This document shows positions 8,600 to 18,053 of a stretch of DNA of 64,000 nt, one piece after another. Source of the DNA: Westiellopsis prolifica IICB1 (GTDB lineage Bacteria > Cyanobacteriota > Cyanobacteriia > Cyanobacteriales > Nostocaceae). Each line of letters begins with the position of its first letter. Within the stretch, counting starts at the first letter, position 1. The notes under the pieces are model-generated. The model was not told the origin of the DNA and did no database searches. It saw only the letters and a list, made by a program, of their open reading frames with translations. A program made the translations under genes and the position numbers. The stretch is from the NCBI RefSeq assembly GCF_004323185.1, contig NZ_NAPS01000003.1, forward strand, positions 206,191-270,190. Reading direction: 5' to 3'.

Positions 8600-11113
8600 A
8601 TGACTCAGAATTATGAACATGGTAAGTTGCACAGTTATAAAAAAGAACCAATCGCAATCATTGGCATTGGTTGCCGCTTGCCTGGTGGTGTCAACAGTCC
8701 AGAGGATTTTTGGAAACTACTAAGAGATGGTGTAGATGCTATTACTGAGGTACCAGCAGACCGCTGGTACGTAGATAATTTCTACAATCCAGACCCTGCC
8801 GAACCAGGCAAAATCTATAGCCGTTGGGGTGGATTCATAAAACACATAGACCAATTTGATGCCAAATTCTTTGGTATCTCACGCCAAGAAGCGGCTTATA
8901 TAGATCCTCAACAACGAATATTGCTTGAGGTTGTTTGGGAAGCTTTAGAGGATGCTGGACAGATCCCGGAACATCTTGCAGGTACGAAAATTGGTGTATT
9001 TATTGGTATATCAAACCATGATTACTGCCATCTACAGTTGGAGGTGAGTAACCACAATTTACTGAACGCATACTCGACCACTGGGTTGGCGACAAACATG
9101 GTAGCTAACCGGATCTCCTACTTATTTAATTTTCAAGGACCAAGTATGGTCATTGATACTGCTTGCTCTTCATCACTCGTTAGCGTACATCTCGCCTGCC
9201 AAAGTCTTTGGAGCGGTGATTGTACGGCTGCTTTGGCAGGAGGTGTAAATGTCATCCTGAAACCAGAAACAGCTATAGGAATGAGTCGTGCATTTTTATT
9301 CTCTGCTGATGGTCGTTGCAAAAGCTTTGATGCACACGCTGATGGTTTTGTCCGGGCTGAGGGTTCTGGTATTATAGTTTTAAAGCCTCTGTCAAATGCC
9401 TTAGCTGATAACGATCCAATTTATGCTGTTATCCGAAGTATTGTAGTTAATCAAGATGGCAGCAAAGAAGGAATCATGGCTCCTAAAGGTTTGGCTTTAG
9501 AAACCGCAATTCGAGAAGCCTATGAGCAGGCAGGAATACCACCAGAACAAGTTCAATATGTTGAAGCTCAAGGTACAGGTTCACCAGTAGGGGATGTGAT
9601 TGAAGCAAATGCTATTGGTTCTGTGGTGGGTCAGCATCGTCTTCCGGGAGACTACTGCTTTGTTGGTTCAGTGAAAACAAATATTGGACATCTTGAATCA
9701 GCAGCAGGTATCACGAGTTTGATTAAAACAACATTGGCTTTAAAGCACGGTCAAATTCCACCAAGCTTGCATTTTCAGACGCCAAATTCCAAAATTCCTT
9801 TTGAGAAATTGCGTTTGCAGGTGCCACAATCCTTAAAATCATGGCCGGAAACTGGCAATAGTTCCCGCTTTGCTAGTGTCAATTCCTATGCAATAGGTGG
9901 TACAAATGCTCACCTAGTTCTGGAAAGTGTAAATACTTTCCAAAAAACCTCGTTAACTCAACTTCCTGATGCACAAATCAAGGAAAAAGCTTATGTTGAT
10001 AGCCAATTAAAACTATTTCCTCTGTCTGCTCGTAGCCCTGAAGCGCTTCTAGCCTTTGCTCGTGCTTATTTAGACTTTTTAGCAGATGAAGGCTCTAGTT
10101 CCAAAACCTCATTATTGGATATTTGCTATACTGCTAGCTTACGTAGAAGCCATCATAAGTATCGATTGATATTGTTGGTTCGTTCCAAAAAAGACCTTAT
10201 GGAACAGCTCAAAAGTTTTCTGTCAGGAGAAATCTATTTAGAATCGGTCCAGGCTTTCTCTAATAATTACACTATAGATAAAGAAGATAAGGAAACAGAG
10301 CAAACCATTTTGTTAAAAAATATCAGCAAATTATATATTTCTGGAGATTCAGTAGATTGGAACCATCTTTACCCACAAGGTGGTCGTTTTGTCAAGCTGC
10401 CTACTTATCCTTGGCAGCGATCGCGTTATTGGCACGAGACAGAAGCATCCCAGCAAGCTAGACTCGGAAAACCGCACCAATCCCAAAAGTCACTGTTAAA
10501 CCAACTCATCCAGTATTTAGAGAATTCCGATGATGTAGAGAGCCAACAATTGTGGCAAGTTTTGTTAGCGGTGCCACCAGATCAACTGCTGCTATTGCTC
10601 AAACCTTATCTTGCAGATTTAGTATCAAAAGTACAAAATTCTACCTATTTACAAGAAGCCTCTGAATCATTACTCCAGAGGCAACCTAAGTTTCTTCAAA
10701 AACTCAATGCAGCACCTTTGTATAATCGCAAAGAGTTATTACAAGTACATATTTGTTCTCAAGTAGCTAAAATTTTAGATTTAGATCCATCCAAACCCAT
10801 AGACATTAAGCAAGGATTTTTCAACTTGGGAATGGATTCACTCAAATCTGTAGAGTTGAGAAATCAATTAAAAATCAGTTTAGGATGCTCTCTTCCTGCA
10901 AGTATAGCCTTTGACTGTCCTACCATTGAAGCACTTGTTAATTATTTAATTCAGGAATTACCTTCACTGGAGTTAACCTCAAACTTTATTGACATACAGA
11001 ATGTAGATGAGAATGCTGAACTGTCAGCAACTTTAGAAGAACTTTCTAAAGAAGAAGTCGCCAACTTACTTGCTCAAGAACTGGCAGCTACTGAAGAGAG
11101 TGAACTTTATTGA
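8600..11113 (+). CDS. PKS KS(altered)-ACP protein with excised AT
   Basis: 837 aa. It lacks the N-terminal coiled-coil docking helix of its neighbours. The KS has Cys189 (DTACSSSL) and the distal His (NIGHLE), but the first catalytic His, in EAHGTGT, is Gln324 (EAQGTGSPVGD). This loss is typical of non-elongating KS0 domains, which pass the chain on without condensing. The KS-AT linker (about 465-560) runs directly into the post-AT linker ([27 protein letters not shown]), so the roughly 300-residue AT core is absent. An ACP follows (GMDSL, Ser747) with a docking tail (KEEVANLLAQEL). It probably supplies the carrier on which the chain is beta-branched. It would need malonyl from a trans-acting AT if it receives an extender. 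Start ATG 8600 follows GGGAG. Its C-terminal dock matches the type recognised by the coil of the 11199 protein. Confidence 0.9.
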   Translation: MTQNYEHGKLHSYKKEPIAIIGIGCRLPGGVNSPEDFWKLLRDGVDAITEVPADRWYVDNFYNPDPAEPGKIYSRWGGFIKHIDQFDAKFFGISRQEAAYIDPQQRILLEVVWEALEDAGQIPEHLAGTKIGVFIGISNHDYCHLQLEVSNHNLLNAYSTTGLATNMVANRISYLFNFQGPSMVIDTACSSSLVSVHLACQSLWSGDCTAALAGGVNVILKPETAIGMSRAFLFSADGRCKSFDAHADGFVRAEGSGIIVLKPLSNALADNDPIYAVIRSIVVNQDGSKEGIMAPKGLALETAIREAYEQAGIPPEQVQYVEAQGTGSPVGDVIEANAIGSVVGQHRLPGDYCFVGSVKTNIGHLESAAGITSLIKTTLALKHGQIPPSLHFQTPNSKIPFEKLRLQVPQSLKSWPETGNSSRFASVNSYAIGGTNAHLVLESVNTFQKTSLTQLPDAQIKEKAYVDSQLKLFPLSARSPEALLAFARAYLDFLADEGSSSKTSLLDICYTASLRRSHHKYRLILLVRSKKDLMEQLKSFLSGEIYLESVQAFSNNYTIDKEDKETEQTILLKNISKLYISGDSVDWNHLYPQGGRFVKLPTYPWQRSRYWHETEASQQARLGKPHQSQKSLLNQLIQYLENSDDVESQQLWQVLLAVPPDQLLLLLKPYLADLVSKVQNSTYLQEASESLLQRQPKFLQKLNAAPLYNRKELLQVHICSQVAKILDLDPSKPIDIKQGFFNLGMDSLKSVELRNQLKISLGCSLPASIAFDCPTIEALVNYLIQELPSLELTSNFIDIQNVDENAELSATLEELSKEEVANLLAQELAATEESELY

Positions 11114-11198
11114 ACTACAAAGTTATTATCTTGAAGCCAACGTATTTAAAGCAAACGTAGAATCGGCAATTTAGAGATAAGTTTTATAGAACTGTTTT

Positions 11199-14100
11199 AT
11201 GAATAAAAATTCGGAAAATACAAATTACGAGTTATTAATGAAAAAGGCACTGCTTCAACTTAAGCAGGTAAAAGCCAAGCTCAATACTTTAGAAAAAGCG
11301 AAGACAGAACCAATTGCCATTATTGGATTAGGCTGTCGCTTTCCTGGAGGCGTAAATAACCCAGAAGCATTCTGGCAACTCTTGCATAATGGGGTAGATG
11401 CCATCACAGAGGTACCTAAAGACCGATGGGACATTGATGCTTACTATGATCCAGACCCAGATACTCCTGGAAAGATGTACACCCGCTACGGTGGATTTAT
11501 CAATCAACAGTTACATGAATTAGATTCTCACTTCTTTGGTATCTCTCCTCGAGAAGCTATGAGTATTGACCCCCAACAACGCTTGCTATTGGAGGTGAGC
11601 TGGGAAGCCTTAGAAAACTCTGGTGTAGCACCAGAGGGGTTGGCTGGTAGCCAAACAGGAGTATTTATTGGTATTTCTACTAATGATTATTATCAAATCT
11701 TAACAGCTAGAGAAGCTACAGAAATTGATGCTTACCTAACAACCGGCCTTGCTCATAGTGTTACCGCAGGTCGCTTATCTTACTTTCTAGGTCTACAAGG
11801 ACCAAGTTTAGCAGTAGATACTGCTTGTTCTTCCTCTTTGGTCACAGTTCATTTGGCTTGCCAAAGCTTACGCAGCAAAGAGTGCAACCTAGCCTTGGCT
11901 GGAGGTGTAAACCGGATTTTGTTGCCAGAAATTCATATTAATTTCTCACGCGCACGTATGCTATCTCCAGATGGTCGTTGTAAAACCTTTGATGCTTCAG
12001 CCAATGGCATTGTTCGTTCCGAAGGGTGTGGCATTGTCGTCCTCAAACGCCTATCAGATGCTTTAGCAGATAGAGATAATATCCTAGCTCTAATTCGTGG
12101 TTCTGCGGTGAATCAAGATGGTTACACAAGTGGGTTGACAGTACCTAATGGTTTGTCTCAGCAAACTTTAATTCGCCAAGCCCTAGAAAATGCAGGTGTG
12201 GAATCAACTCAGGTAAACTACGTAGAAGCTCATGGTACTGGGACATCTTTGGGAGACCCGATTGAAGTCAGGGCTTTAGGAACTGTATTGGGCAAAAACC
12301 GTTCTGAGGATCAACCTCTGCTCATTGGTTCGGTGAAAACTAATCTTGGTCACCTAGAAGCTGCTGCTGGAGTCACAGGTTTAATGAAAGTGGTGCTTTC
12401 TCTACAACATGAGGAGATTCCTCCCCATCTGCATTTTCAGCAGCCTAATCCTTTAATTGACTGGGATCAATACTCCTTAATGGTTGCAAATAAATCAATA
12501 CCCTGGCTTTCAGGGGACAAGCGACGAATTGCGGGAGTCAGTTCCTTTGGCTTTAGCGGTACTAATGCTCATGTTGTCTTAGAAGAGGCACCAAAATTAG
12601 AACCTTTAACAAAGGTGACGGAAACGACCAACAATTTTACAGGGGAACGTCCGGCACATCTACTAACACTATCAGCAAAGACCCAAGAAGCCCTCAAGCA
12701 GCTAGGGCGTTGTTATGAAAACCATTTAGCAACGCATCCAACCTTAGATATAGAAGATATCTGTTTTAGTGCCAATACTGGGCGATCGCACTTTAATCAT
12801 CGACTATGCTTGTTAACAGAGTCGTCTACCCAAGCACGAGAAATATTAGCAGCATTGATCGCAGGAAAAGAAGTCACAGGCGTTTTCCAGGGGCAGCATA
12901 CCAGACCGCCCAAAGTAGCTTTTTTATTCACTGGTCAGGGTTCCCAGTATGCAGATATGGGAAAACAACTCTACTCTACTCAACCAACTTTCCGTGCTAC
13001 CCTTGACCGCTGTGATGAAATCCTCCGTCCCTACTTAGAAAAGCCATTGTTGAAGGTGCTGTTCCCTGAATCTGGTACAAGTCCCTTTTTGGAAGAAACA
13101 GCTTATACACAAAGCGCTCTATTTGCCTTGGAATATGCTCTGTTCCAGTTGTGGACATCCTGGGGTATCCAACCCTCTGCTGTTATGGGTCATAGTGTAG
13201 GTGAATATGTTGCCGCAACTGTAGCAGGGGTATTCAGCCTGGAAGATGGACTAAAGCTGGTAGCCTTGAGAGGACGGTTAATGCAGGCACTTTCTCCAAA
13301 CGGGGAAATGGTGGTCGTGATGGCAGATGAAATAAAGGTGAAAGCTGCTATTGAACTATATGTGCAGAACTTAGCAATTGCACGGAGCGCAGTGCCTTTG
13401 GCAATCGCCGCCATTAATGGCCCACAAAATGTGGTCATTTCGGGTGAGCGTCAGGCTGTACAAACAGTCGTGACTATTTTGGAAGCAGAGGGGGTGAAGA
13501 CAACTAAGCTAAAAGTTTCTCATGCCTTTCACTCCCCTTTGATGAAACCAATGCTTGCAGAGTTTGAGAAAGTTGCCCGACAAGTCACTTACTCTAGTCC
13601 GCAGATCAATCTAATTTCCAACCTCACAGGACAGTGGGCAAATGCAGAGATAGCAAATCCTGAGTACTGGTTAACTCATGTTTTGCAATCCGTACAGTTT
13701 GCCGCAAGTATGAAAACCTTATACCAAGAGGGTTATGAGGTATTTGTAGAGTGTGGACCGAAGCCAACCTTGTTGGGCATGGGGAGACAATGCTTGCCTG
13801 ATGAGATCGGCGTGTGGTTGCCTAGTCTGCGTTCAAATGGTTCAGATTGGCAACAGATACTTCAAAGCTTGGCACGGTTATATGTACAAGGAATAGTAGT
13901 AGATTGGTCAGCTTTTGACAAAGATTATTCTCGTCCTCGTCTTGTACTACCAACTTATCCCTGGCAACGCCAGCGCTACTGGATTGAGAAAACTAACATT
14001 ACCAGTCAGAAAACACAATTTTTGGCTCATCGTGGTGCCATATGCCAAAACAATCACCCTTTACTGGGTCAAAGGCTCTATATAGCAGATTCTCAAGAGA

Positions 14101-17100
14101 TTCGCTTTGAAGCCCAAATCCGTCGAGATGTACCTGCTTACTTGGAACACCACTGCGTATATGAGCAGTCGATATTTCCTGGTGCTGGATATATTGAGAT
14201 GGCATTGGCTGCTGGGACACAGGTATTTAAATCCGATGACTTGATGTTAGAAGATGTCTCTATTCAACAAGCTTTGTTATTACCAGCAGACGAAGTTCAG
14301 ACATTGCAGTTAAGTTTGACGCCACAAGCTGACAAGGAGTATTTGTTTCAAATATTTAGCTGGCATCCACAGTCAGACGCAGATCAAAACAATTGGGTTT
14401 TACATGCTTCTGGAAGGGTGCGAGTGCAGAAACAAGACTCAGAATTAGCACCAGTTGACTTAGCAAGAGTGCAAGCCCAGTGCGCCCAAGAGATATCTGT
14501 AACTGACTACTACCAACAACTGCAACAGCAGGGACTTGAGTATAGTCATAGCTTTCAAGCAATTGAGCAACTCTGGCGACACCCAGAAACAGGGGAAGCC
14601 CTCGGTCAAATTCGATTAGCAGCAGAATTAGTAGAAGGATCTGGAGATTACAAGCTGCATCCAGTCTTACTAGATGCTTGTTTCCAGGTAGTTGGGGCTG
14701 CCATCCCACAGGTTGGTCAATTAGAAACTTATTTACCAATAGGCTTAGAGCGCTTACATATTTATCAGCGTCCAGCTAGCCGCATTTTGAGCCATGTCCA
14801 AGTAGATTCAATTCCAAGTTCTCATCAAAAGATATTGAAAGCAACAGTACGTTTATTCACAATAGAAGGACAACTGATTGCCATGGTGTCAGGGCTACGA
14901 GTGCAGCGAGCTGATCGCGATCTTTTGTTGAGTCATAAGCAAAAATCGGTGCATTCTTGGTTATACCAAATAGGGTGGCAATCACAGGCATTGTGGAGCC
15001 AACAACTATCACCAGACTATCTACAGACTCCTAAACAAATCTGCAATCGCCTCCAATCGGCAAGGTCACAGATGATGGCTCAACCAATTGTAGAAGTTTA
15101 TGCGGAAGGATTGCATCAATTGGAAGCTTTGAGCTTAGTTTATGTGATCAGTGCTTTTCAGCAACTAGGATGGGATTTTTCACTCCAGGAGCGCTTCTCC
15201 ACTACTGCACTTGCTCAACAGTTAGGCATAGTCAATCAACACCATCACTTACTCAATCGGCTGCTGGAAATGCTAGCGGAAGAGGGGATACTACAGTCTT
15301 GGGGTCAAGATTGGGAAGTTGTACAGACACCCACAATACAGAGTCCCGATCAAATGTGGAGTTCCCTGGTTGCTAAGTACCCAACGGCAAAAGCTGAACT
15401 CACCTTACTACAGCGTTGTGGTTCTCAACTGGCATTAGTTCTTCGCGGCAAATCTGACCCCATACAGTTATTGTTTCCTGAAGGAGATTTGACTACAACT
15501 ACTCAATTATATCAGGATTCTCCAGGGGCACAGATTATGAATTCCCTGGTTCAAAAAGCGATCGCCTTAATTCTAGAGCAATTACCCCTTAGACGTAGTG
15601 TACGGGTGTTAGAAATTGGTGCTGGTACTGGCGGTACAACCTCCTACCTCCTGCCACACCTGAACCCTGAACAAACTGAATATGTATTTACGGATATCAG
15701 TACTGCATTCACTACAAAAGCAGCGAACAAGTACCAGAATTACCCGTTTGTCAGCTATCAAGTTTTGGATATAGAAGCTGATCCTGTCGCCCAAGGCTTT
15801 ACTCCTCATCAATTTGATATTATTCTGGCAGCTCATGTCATTCATGCTACTGCAGATTTACAACAAAGCTTGAATCACATACAAAAATTGCTTACGGCAA
15901 GAGGAATGCTCGTCCTCTTAGAGGGTACTGGTCGTCAACGTTGGGCAGATTTAATCTTTGGGTTGACTGAGGGTTGGTGGCGATTTACTGATCGAGATTT
16001 ACGTCCTAACTACCCATTAATTCCCTGCTCTCAATGGCAGAAACTATTACTGGAAATGGGATGGCAAGAGGTTATCACAGTTGCAGAGAATGAATTCACT
16101 TCTGCAAGGGAAGTGCCTTCAGCAGTGATAGTGGCTCAAGCTCCTCAGCTGCAAACATCGGAAGTCATACCAACTTCACTGCCGAGGCACTGGCTGATTC
16201 TGGCAGATCAGCAAGGTTTAGGTCAGCAATTAACCACTCAGCTACTAGCTCGTGGCGAGGTTTGTAGCATTGTCTTTCCTGGCAAGCAGTATCAATCGAT
16301 AGGAAAACACCAATTTTACATTAACCCAGCCCATCCCCACGATTGGCAACAGCTGTTACAAGCAGTGCAAAATCACCAGCTTCCTCTGCATGGAGTAGTC
16401 CATTTATGGAGCTTGGACGCAATCAAATCACAACCAGCTTTAACTTGTCAAGATTTAAAACTATCTCACGAGTGTAGTTGTGGCAGCGCATTATATTTAG
16501 TCCAAGCTTTGTTGCAGGCAAGATTGACACAACCCCCATGTTTGTGGCTAGTGACTCAAGGGGCTATGGCTATAACTCAGTCTTTTGTGCCTGGACTCAC
16601 TCAATCCCCTTTATGGGGTATGGGTAAGGTAATTGCCCAAGAACATCCAGAACTTAAGTGTGTGCGAGTGGATGTCGATTCAGAAACCATAACCGATACA
16701 GCACAAGCTCTATTGGAAGAAATTTGGTTTAGCACAACTAATGAAGATCAAGTGGCTTTTTGTAACCAGAAGCGATACGTAGCAAGGCTAGAGTCTTTTC
16801 AACCGATTAAAACAGCGGCAAGTAAATATCAGTTGCCATTTCGTGAGGATGGAACTTATTTAATTACTGGTGGGTTAGGTGGACTCGGTTTGCTCGTCGC
16901 TGGTTGGATGGTAGAACATGGAGCAAGGCAATTAGTCTTAGTAGGACGTAGCCAGCCTTCACCTCATGTCAACGCACAGTTACAGGAACTACAACAAGCT
17001 GGAGCAAAAGTACTCGTGGCTGAAGCTGATGTTGCACAAACTGAGCAACTCGCGCGAGTACTTTCACAGATAGAAGAAAATGCATTGCCACCGTTACGAG

Positions 17101-18041
17101 GTATAATTCATGCTGCTGGTGTTTTGGATGATGCAATCGTCTTGCAGCAATCGTGGGAACGTCTGGAAAAGGTGATGGCACCTAAAGTGCAAGGAGCTTG
17201 GAATTTGCATACTCTGACTTTACATCAGCCTCTAGACTTCTTTGTGCTGTTTTCGTCTGTTGCATCTTTACTAGGCTCTCCCGGTCAATCTAACCATGCT
17301 GCTGCAAACGCTTTTCTGGATGCACTAGCTCATTATCGTCAAGGGCAAGGGCTACCAGGACTCAGTATTAACTGGGGAGCAGTCGCACAGGTAGGAGCTT
17401 TCGCCGAACGCCAAACAAGTGGACAAGGGAAAATGAGGGGAACCGGAACCATTGCTCCTCAAGAAGTACTGGAAGTCCTAGAACTGTTGTTCTCACAGTC
17501 TGCTACACAAGTTGGGGTAGTACCGATTAACTGGTCACAATTTCAGGAACAATCTGATACATGGTCTAATTGGTCGTTCTTGGCTAATTTCCAGCAATTA
17601 TCCGAACAGCCAACAGAGCAACAATCTGAGTTTCTCCAACAATTGGAAGCTGTCGCTGCTGATAATCGCCGCGCTTATTTGATAGTTCATGTCTGCTCTC
17701 ACGTCGCTACAGTTTTGGGCTTAAATCGATCGCAGACGATAAATCCACAGCAGGGGTTTTTCGAGCAAGGGATGGATTCATTAATGTCTGTAGAGTTACG
17801 AAATCGCTTGCAAAAAACTTTGGCGTGTTCGCTGCCTTCAACGCTAGCTTTTGACAATCCAACAGTAGAAGCAGTTGCAGATTATTTGATTCGGGAAGTG
17901 CTGACTTTAGAGTTTTCCTCAAAATCTAGTGCAGAGTTACAACAAGCGCAAGAAGTGGATGGGAAAGCTGAACTTTTGGAAAGCCTATCCCAAGACGAAA
18001 TCGCTGATTTATTGGCCAAAAAACTAGCAACATTGGGTTAG
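11199..18041 (+). CDS. Modular PKS: KS-AT-DH-CMT-KR(Tyr to His)-ACP
   Basis: 2280 aa, one full module. An N-terminal docking coil (about 8-35) leads into a KS (Cys210, EAHGTGT, NLGHLE). The AT has GHSVGE (Ser666) and HAFH, so malonyl is expected. The DH (from about 965) has its catalytic His in HHCVYEQSIFP, where Glu replaces the Gly of HxxxGxxxxP; the second motif LLDACFQ keeps Asp. A C-methyltransferase follows (VLEIGAGTGG about 1470, VIHAT, EGWWRFTD). The KR has an intact TGGLGGLG motif (about 1890) and LDD, but the catalytic Tyr is His2033 (SNHAAANAF), so reduction is probably lost. The ACP (GMDSL, Ser2194) and an acidic docking tail complete it. If the KR is dead, the module should deliver an alpha-methyl (or dimethyl) beta-ketone and the DH would have no substrate. 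The KR core is a near copy of the KR at 1400-1936, which keeps Tyr. Confidence 0.93.
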   Translation: MNKNSENTNYELLMKKALLQLKQVKAKLNTLEKAKTEPIAIIGLGCRFPGGVNNPEAFWQLLHNGVDAITEVPKDRWDIDAYYDPDPDTPGKMYTRYGGFINQQLHELDSHFFGISPREAMSIDPQQRLLLEVSWEALENSGVAPEGLAGSQTGVFIGISTNDYYQILTAREATEIDAYLTTGLAHSVTAGRLSYFLGLQGPSLAVDTACSSSLVTVHLACQSLRSKECNLALAGGVNRILLPEIHINFSRARMLSPDGRCKTFDASANGIVRSEGCGIVVLKRLSDALADRDNILALIRGSAVNQDGYTSGLTVPNGLSQQTLIRQALENAGVESTQVNYVEAHGTGTSLGDPIEVRALGTVLGKNRSEDQPLLIGSVKTNLGHLEAAAGVTGLMKVVLSLQHEEIPPHLHFQQPNPLIDWDQYSLMVANKSIPWLSGDKRRIAGVSSFGFSGTNAHVVLEEAPKLEPLTKVTETTNNFTGERPAHLLTLSAKTQEALKQLGRCYENHLATHPTLDIEDICFSANTGRSHFNHRLCLLTESSTQAREILAALIAGKEVTGVFQGQHTRPPKVAFLFTGQGSQYADMGKQLYSTQPTFRATLDRCDEILRPYLEKPLLKVLFPESGTSPFLEETAYTQSALFALEYALFQLWTSWGIQPSAVMGHSVGEYVAATVAGVFSLEDGLKLVALRGRLMQALSPNGEMVVVMADEIKVKAAIELYVQNLAIARSAVPLAIAAINGPQNVVISGERQAVQTVVTILEAEGVKTTKLKVSHAFHSPLMKPMLAEFEKVARQVTYSSPQINLISNLTGQWANAEIANPEYWLTHVLQSVQFAASMKTLYQEGYEVFVECGPKPTLLGMGRQCLPDEIGVWLPSLRSNGSDWQQILQSLARLYVQGIVVDWSAFDKDYSRPRLVLPTYPWQRQRYWIEKTNITSQKTQFLAHRGAICQNNHPLLGQRLYIADSQEIRFEAQIRRDVPAYLEHHCVYEQSIFPGAGYIEMALAAGTQVFKSDDLMLEDVSIQQALLLPADEVQTLQLSLTPQADKEYLFQIFSWHPQSDADQNNWVLHASGRVRVQKQDSELAPVDLARVQAQCAQEISVTDYYQQLQQQGLEYSHSFQAIEQLWRHPETGEALGQIRLAAELVEGSGDYKLHPVLLDACFQVVGAAIPQVGQLETYLPIGLERLHIYQRPASRILSHVQVDSIPSSHQKILKATVRLFTIEGQLIAMVSGLRVQRADRDLLLSHKQKSVHSWLYQIGWQSQALWSQQLSPDYLQTPKQICNRLQSARSQMMAQPIVEVYAEGLHQLEALSLVYVISAFQQLGWDFSLQERFSTTALAQQLGIVNQHHHLLNRLLEMLAEEGILQSWGQDWEVVQTPTIQSPDQMWSSLVAKYPTAKAELTLLQRCGSQLALVLRGKSDPIQLLFPEGDLTTTTQLYQDSPGAQIMNSLVQKAIALILEQLPLRRSVRVLEIGAGTGGTTSYLLPHLNPEQTEYVFTDISTAFTTKAANKYQNYPFVSYQVLDIEADPVAQGFTPHQFDIILAAHVIHATADLQQSLNHIQKLLTARGMLVLLEGTGRQRWADLIFGLTEGWWRFTDRDLRPNYPLIPCSQWQKLLLEMGWQEVITVAENEFTSAREVPSAVIVAQAPQLQTSEVIPTSLPRHWLILADQQGLGQQLTTQLLARGEVCSIVFPGKQYQSIGKHQFYINPAHPHDWQQLLQAVQNHQLPLHGVVHLWSLDAIKSQPALTCQDLKLSHECSCGSALYLVQALLQARLTQPPCLWLVTQGAMAITQSFVPGLTQSPLWGMGKVIAQEHPELKCVRVDVDSETITDTAQALLEEIWFSTTNEDQVAFCNQKRYVARLESFQPIKTAASKYQLPFREDGTYLITGGLGGLGLLVAGWMVEHGARQLVLVGRSQPSPHVNAQLQELQQAGAKVLVAEADVAQTEQLARVLSQIEENALPPLRGIIHAAGVLDDAIVLQQSWERLEKVMAPKVQGAWNLHTLTLHQPLDFFVLFSSVASLLGSPGQSNHAAANAFLDALAHYRQGQGLPGLSINWGAVAQVGAFAERQTSGQGKMRGTGTIAPQEVLEVLELLFSQSATQVGVVPINWSQFQEQSDTWSNWSFLANFQQLSEQPTEQQSEFLQQLEAVAADNRRAYLIVHVCSHVATVLGLNRSQTINPQQGFFEQGMDSLMSVELRNRLQKTLACSLPSTLAFDNPTVEAVADYLIREVLTLEFSSKSSAELQQAQEVDGKAELLESLSQDEIADLLAKKLATLG
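16848..17384 (+). repeat. Near-identical KR-domain duplication, copy 2 (matches 1400-1936)
   Basis: Partner of 1400-1936 at a constant offset of 15448 nt. It encodes the KR in which Tyr has become His (CAT 17295-17297, versus TAC 1847-1849 in copy 1). Confidence 0.85.
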
Positions 18042-18053
18042 GATAAGGATTAT

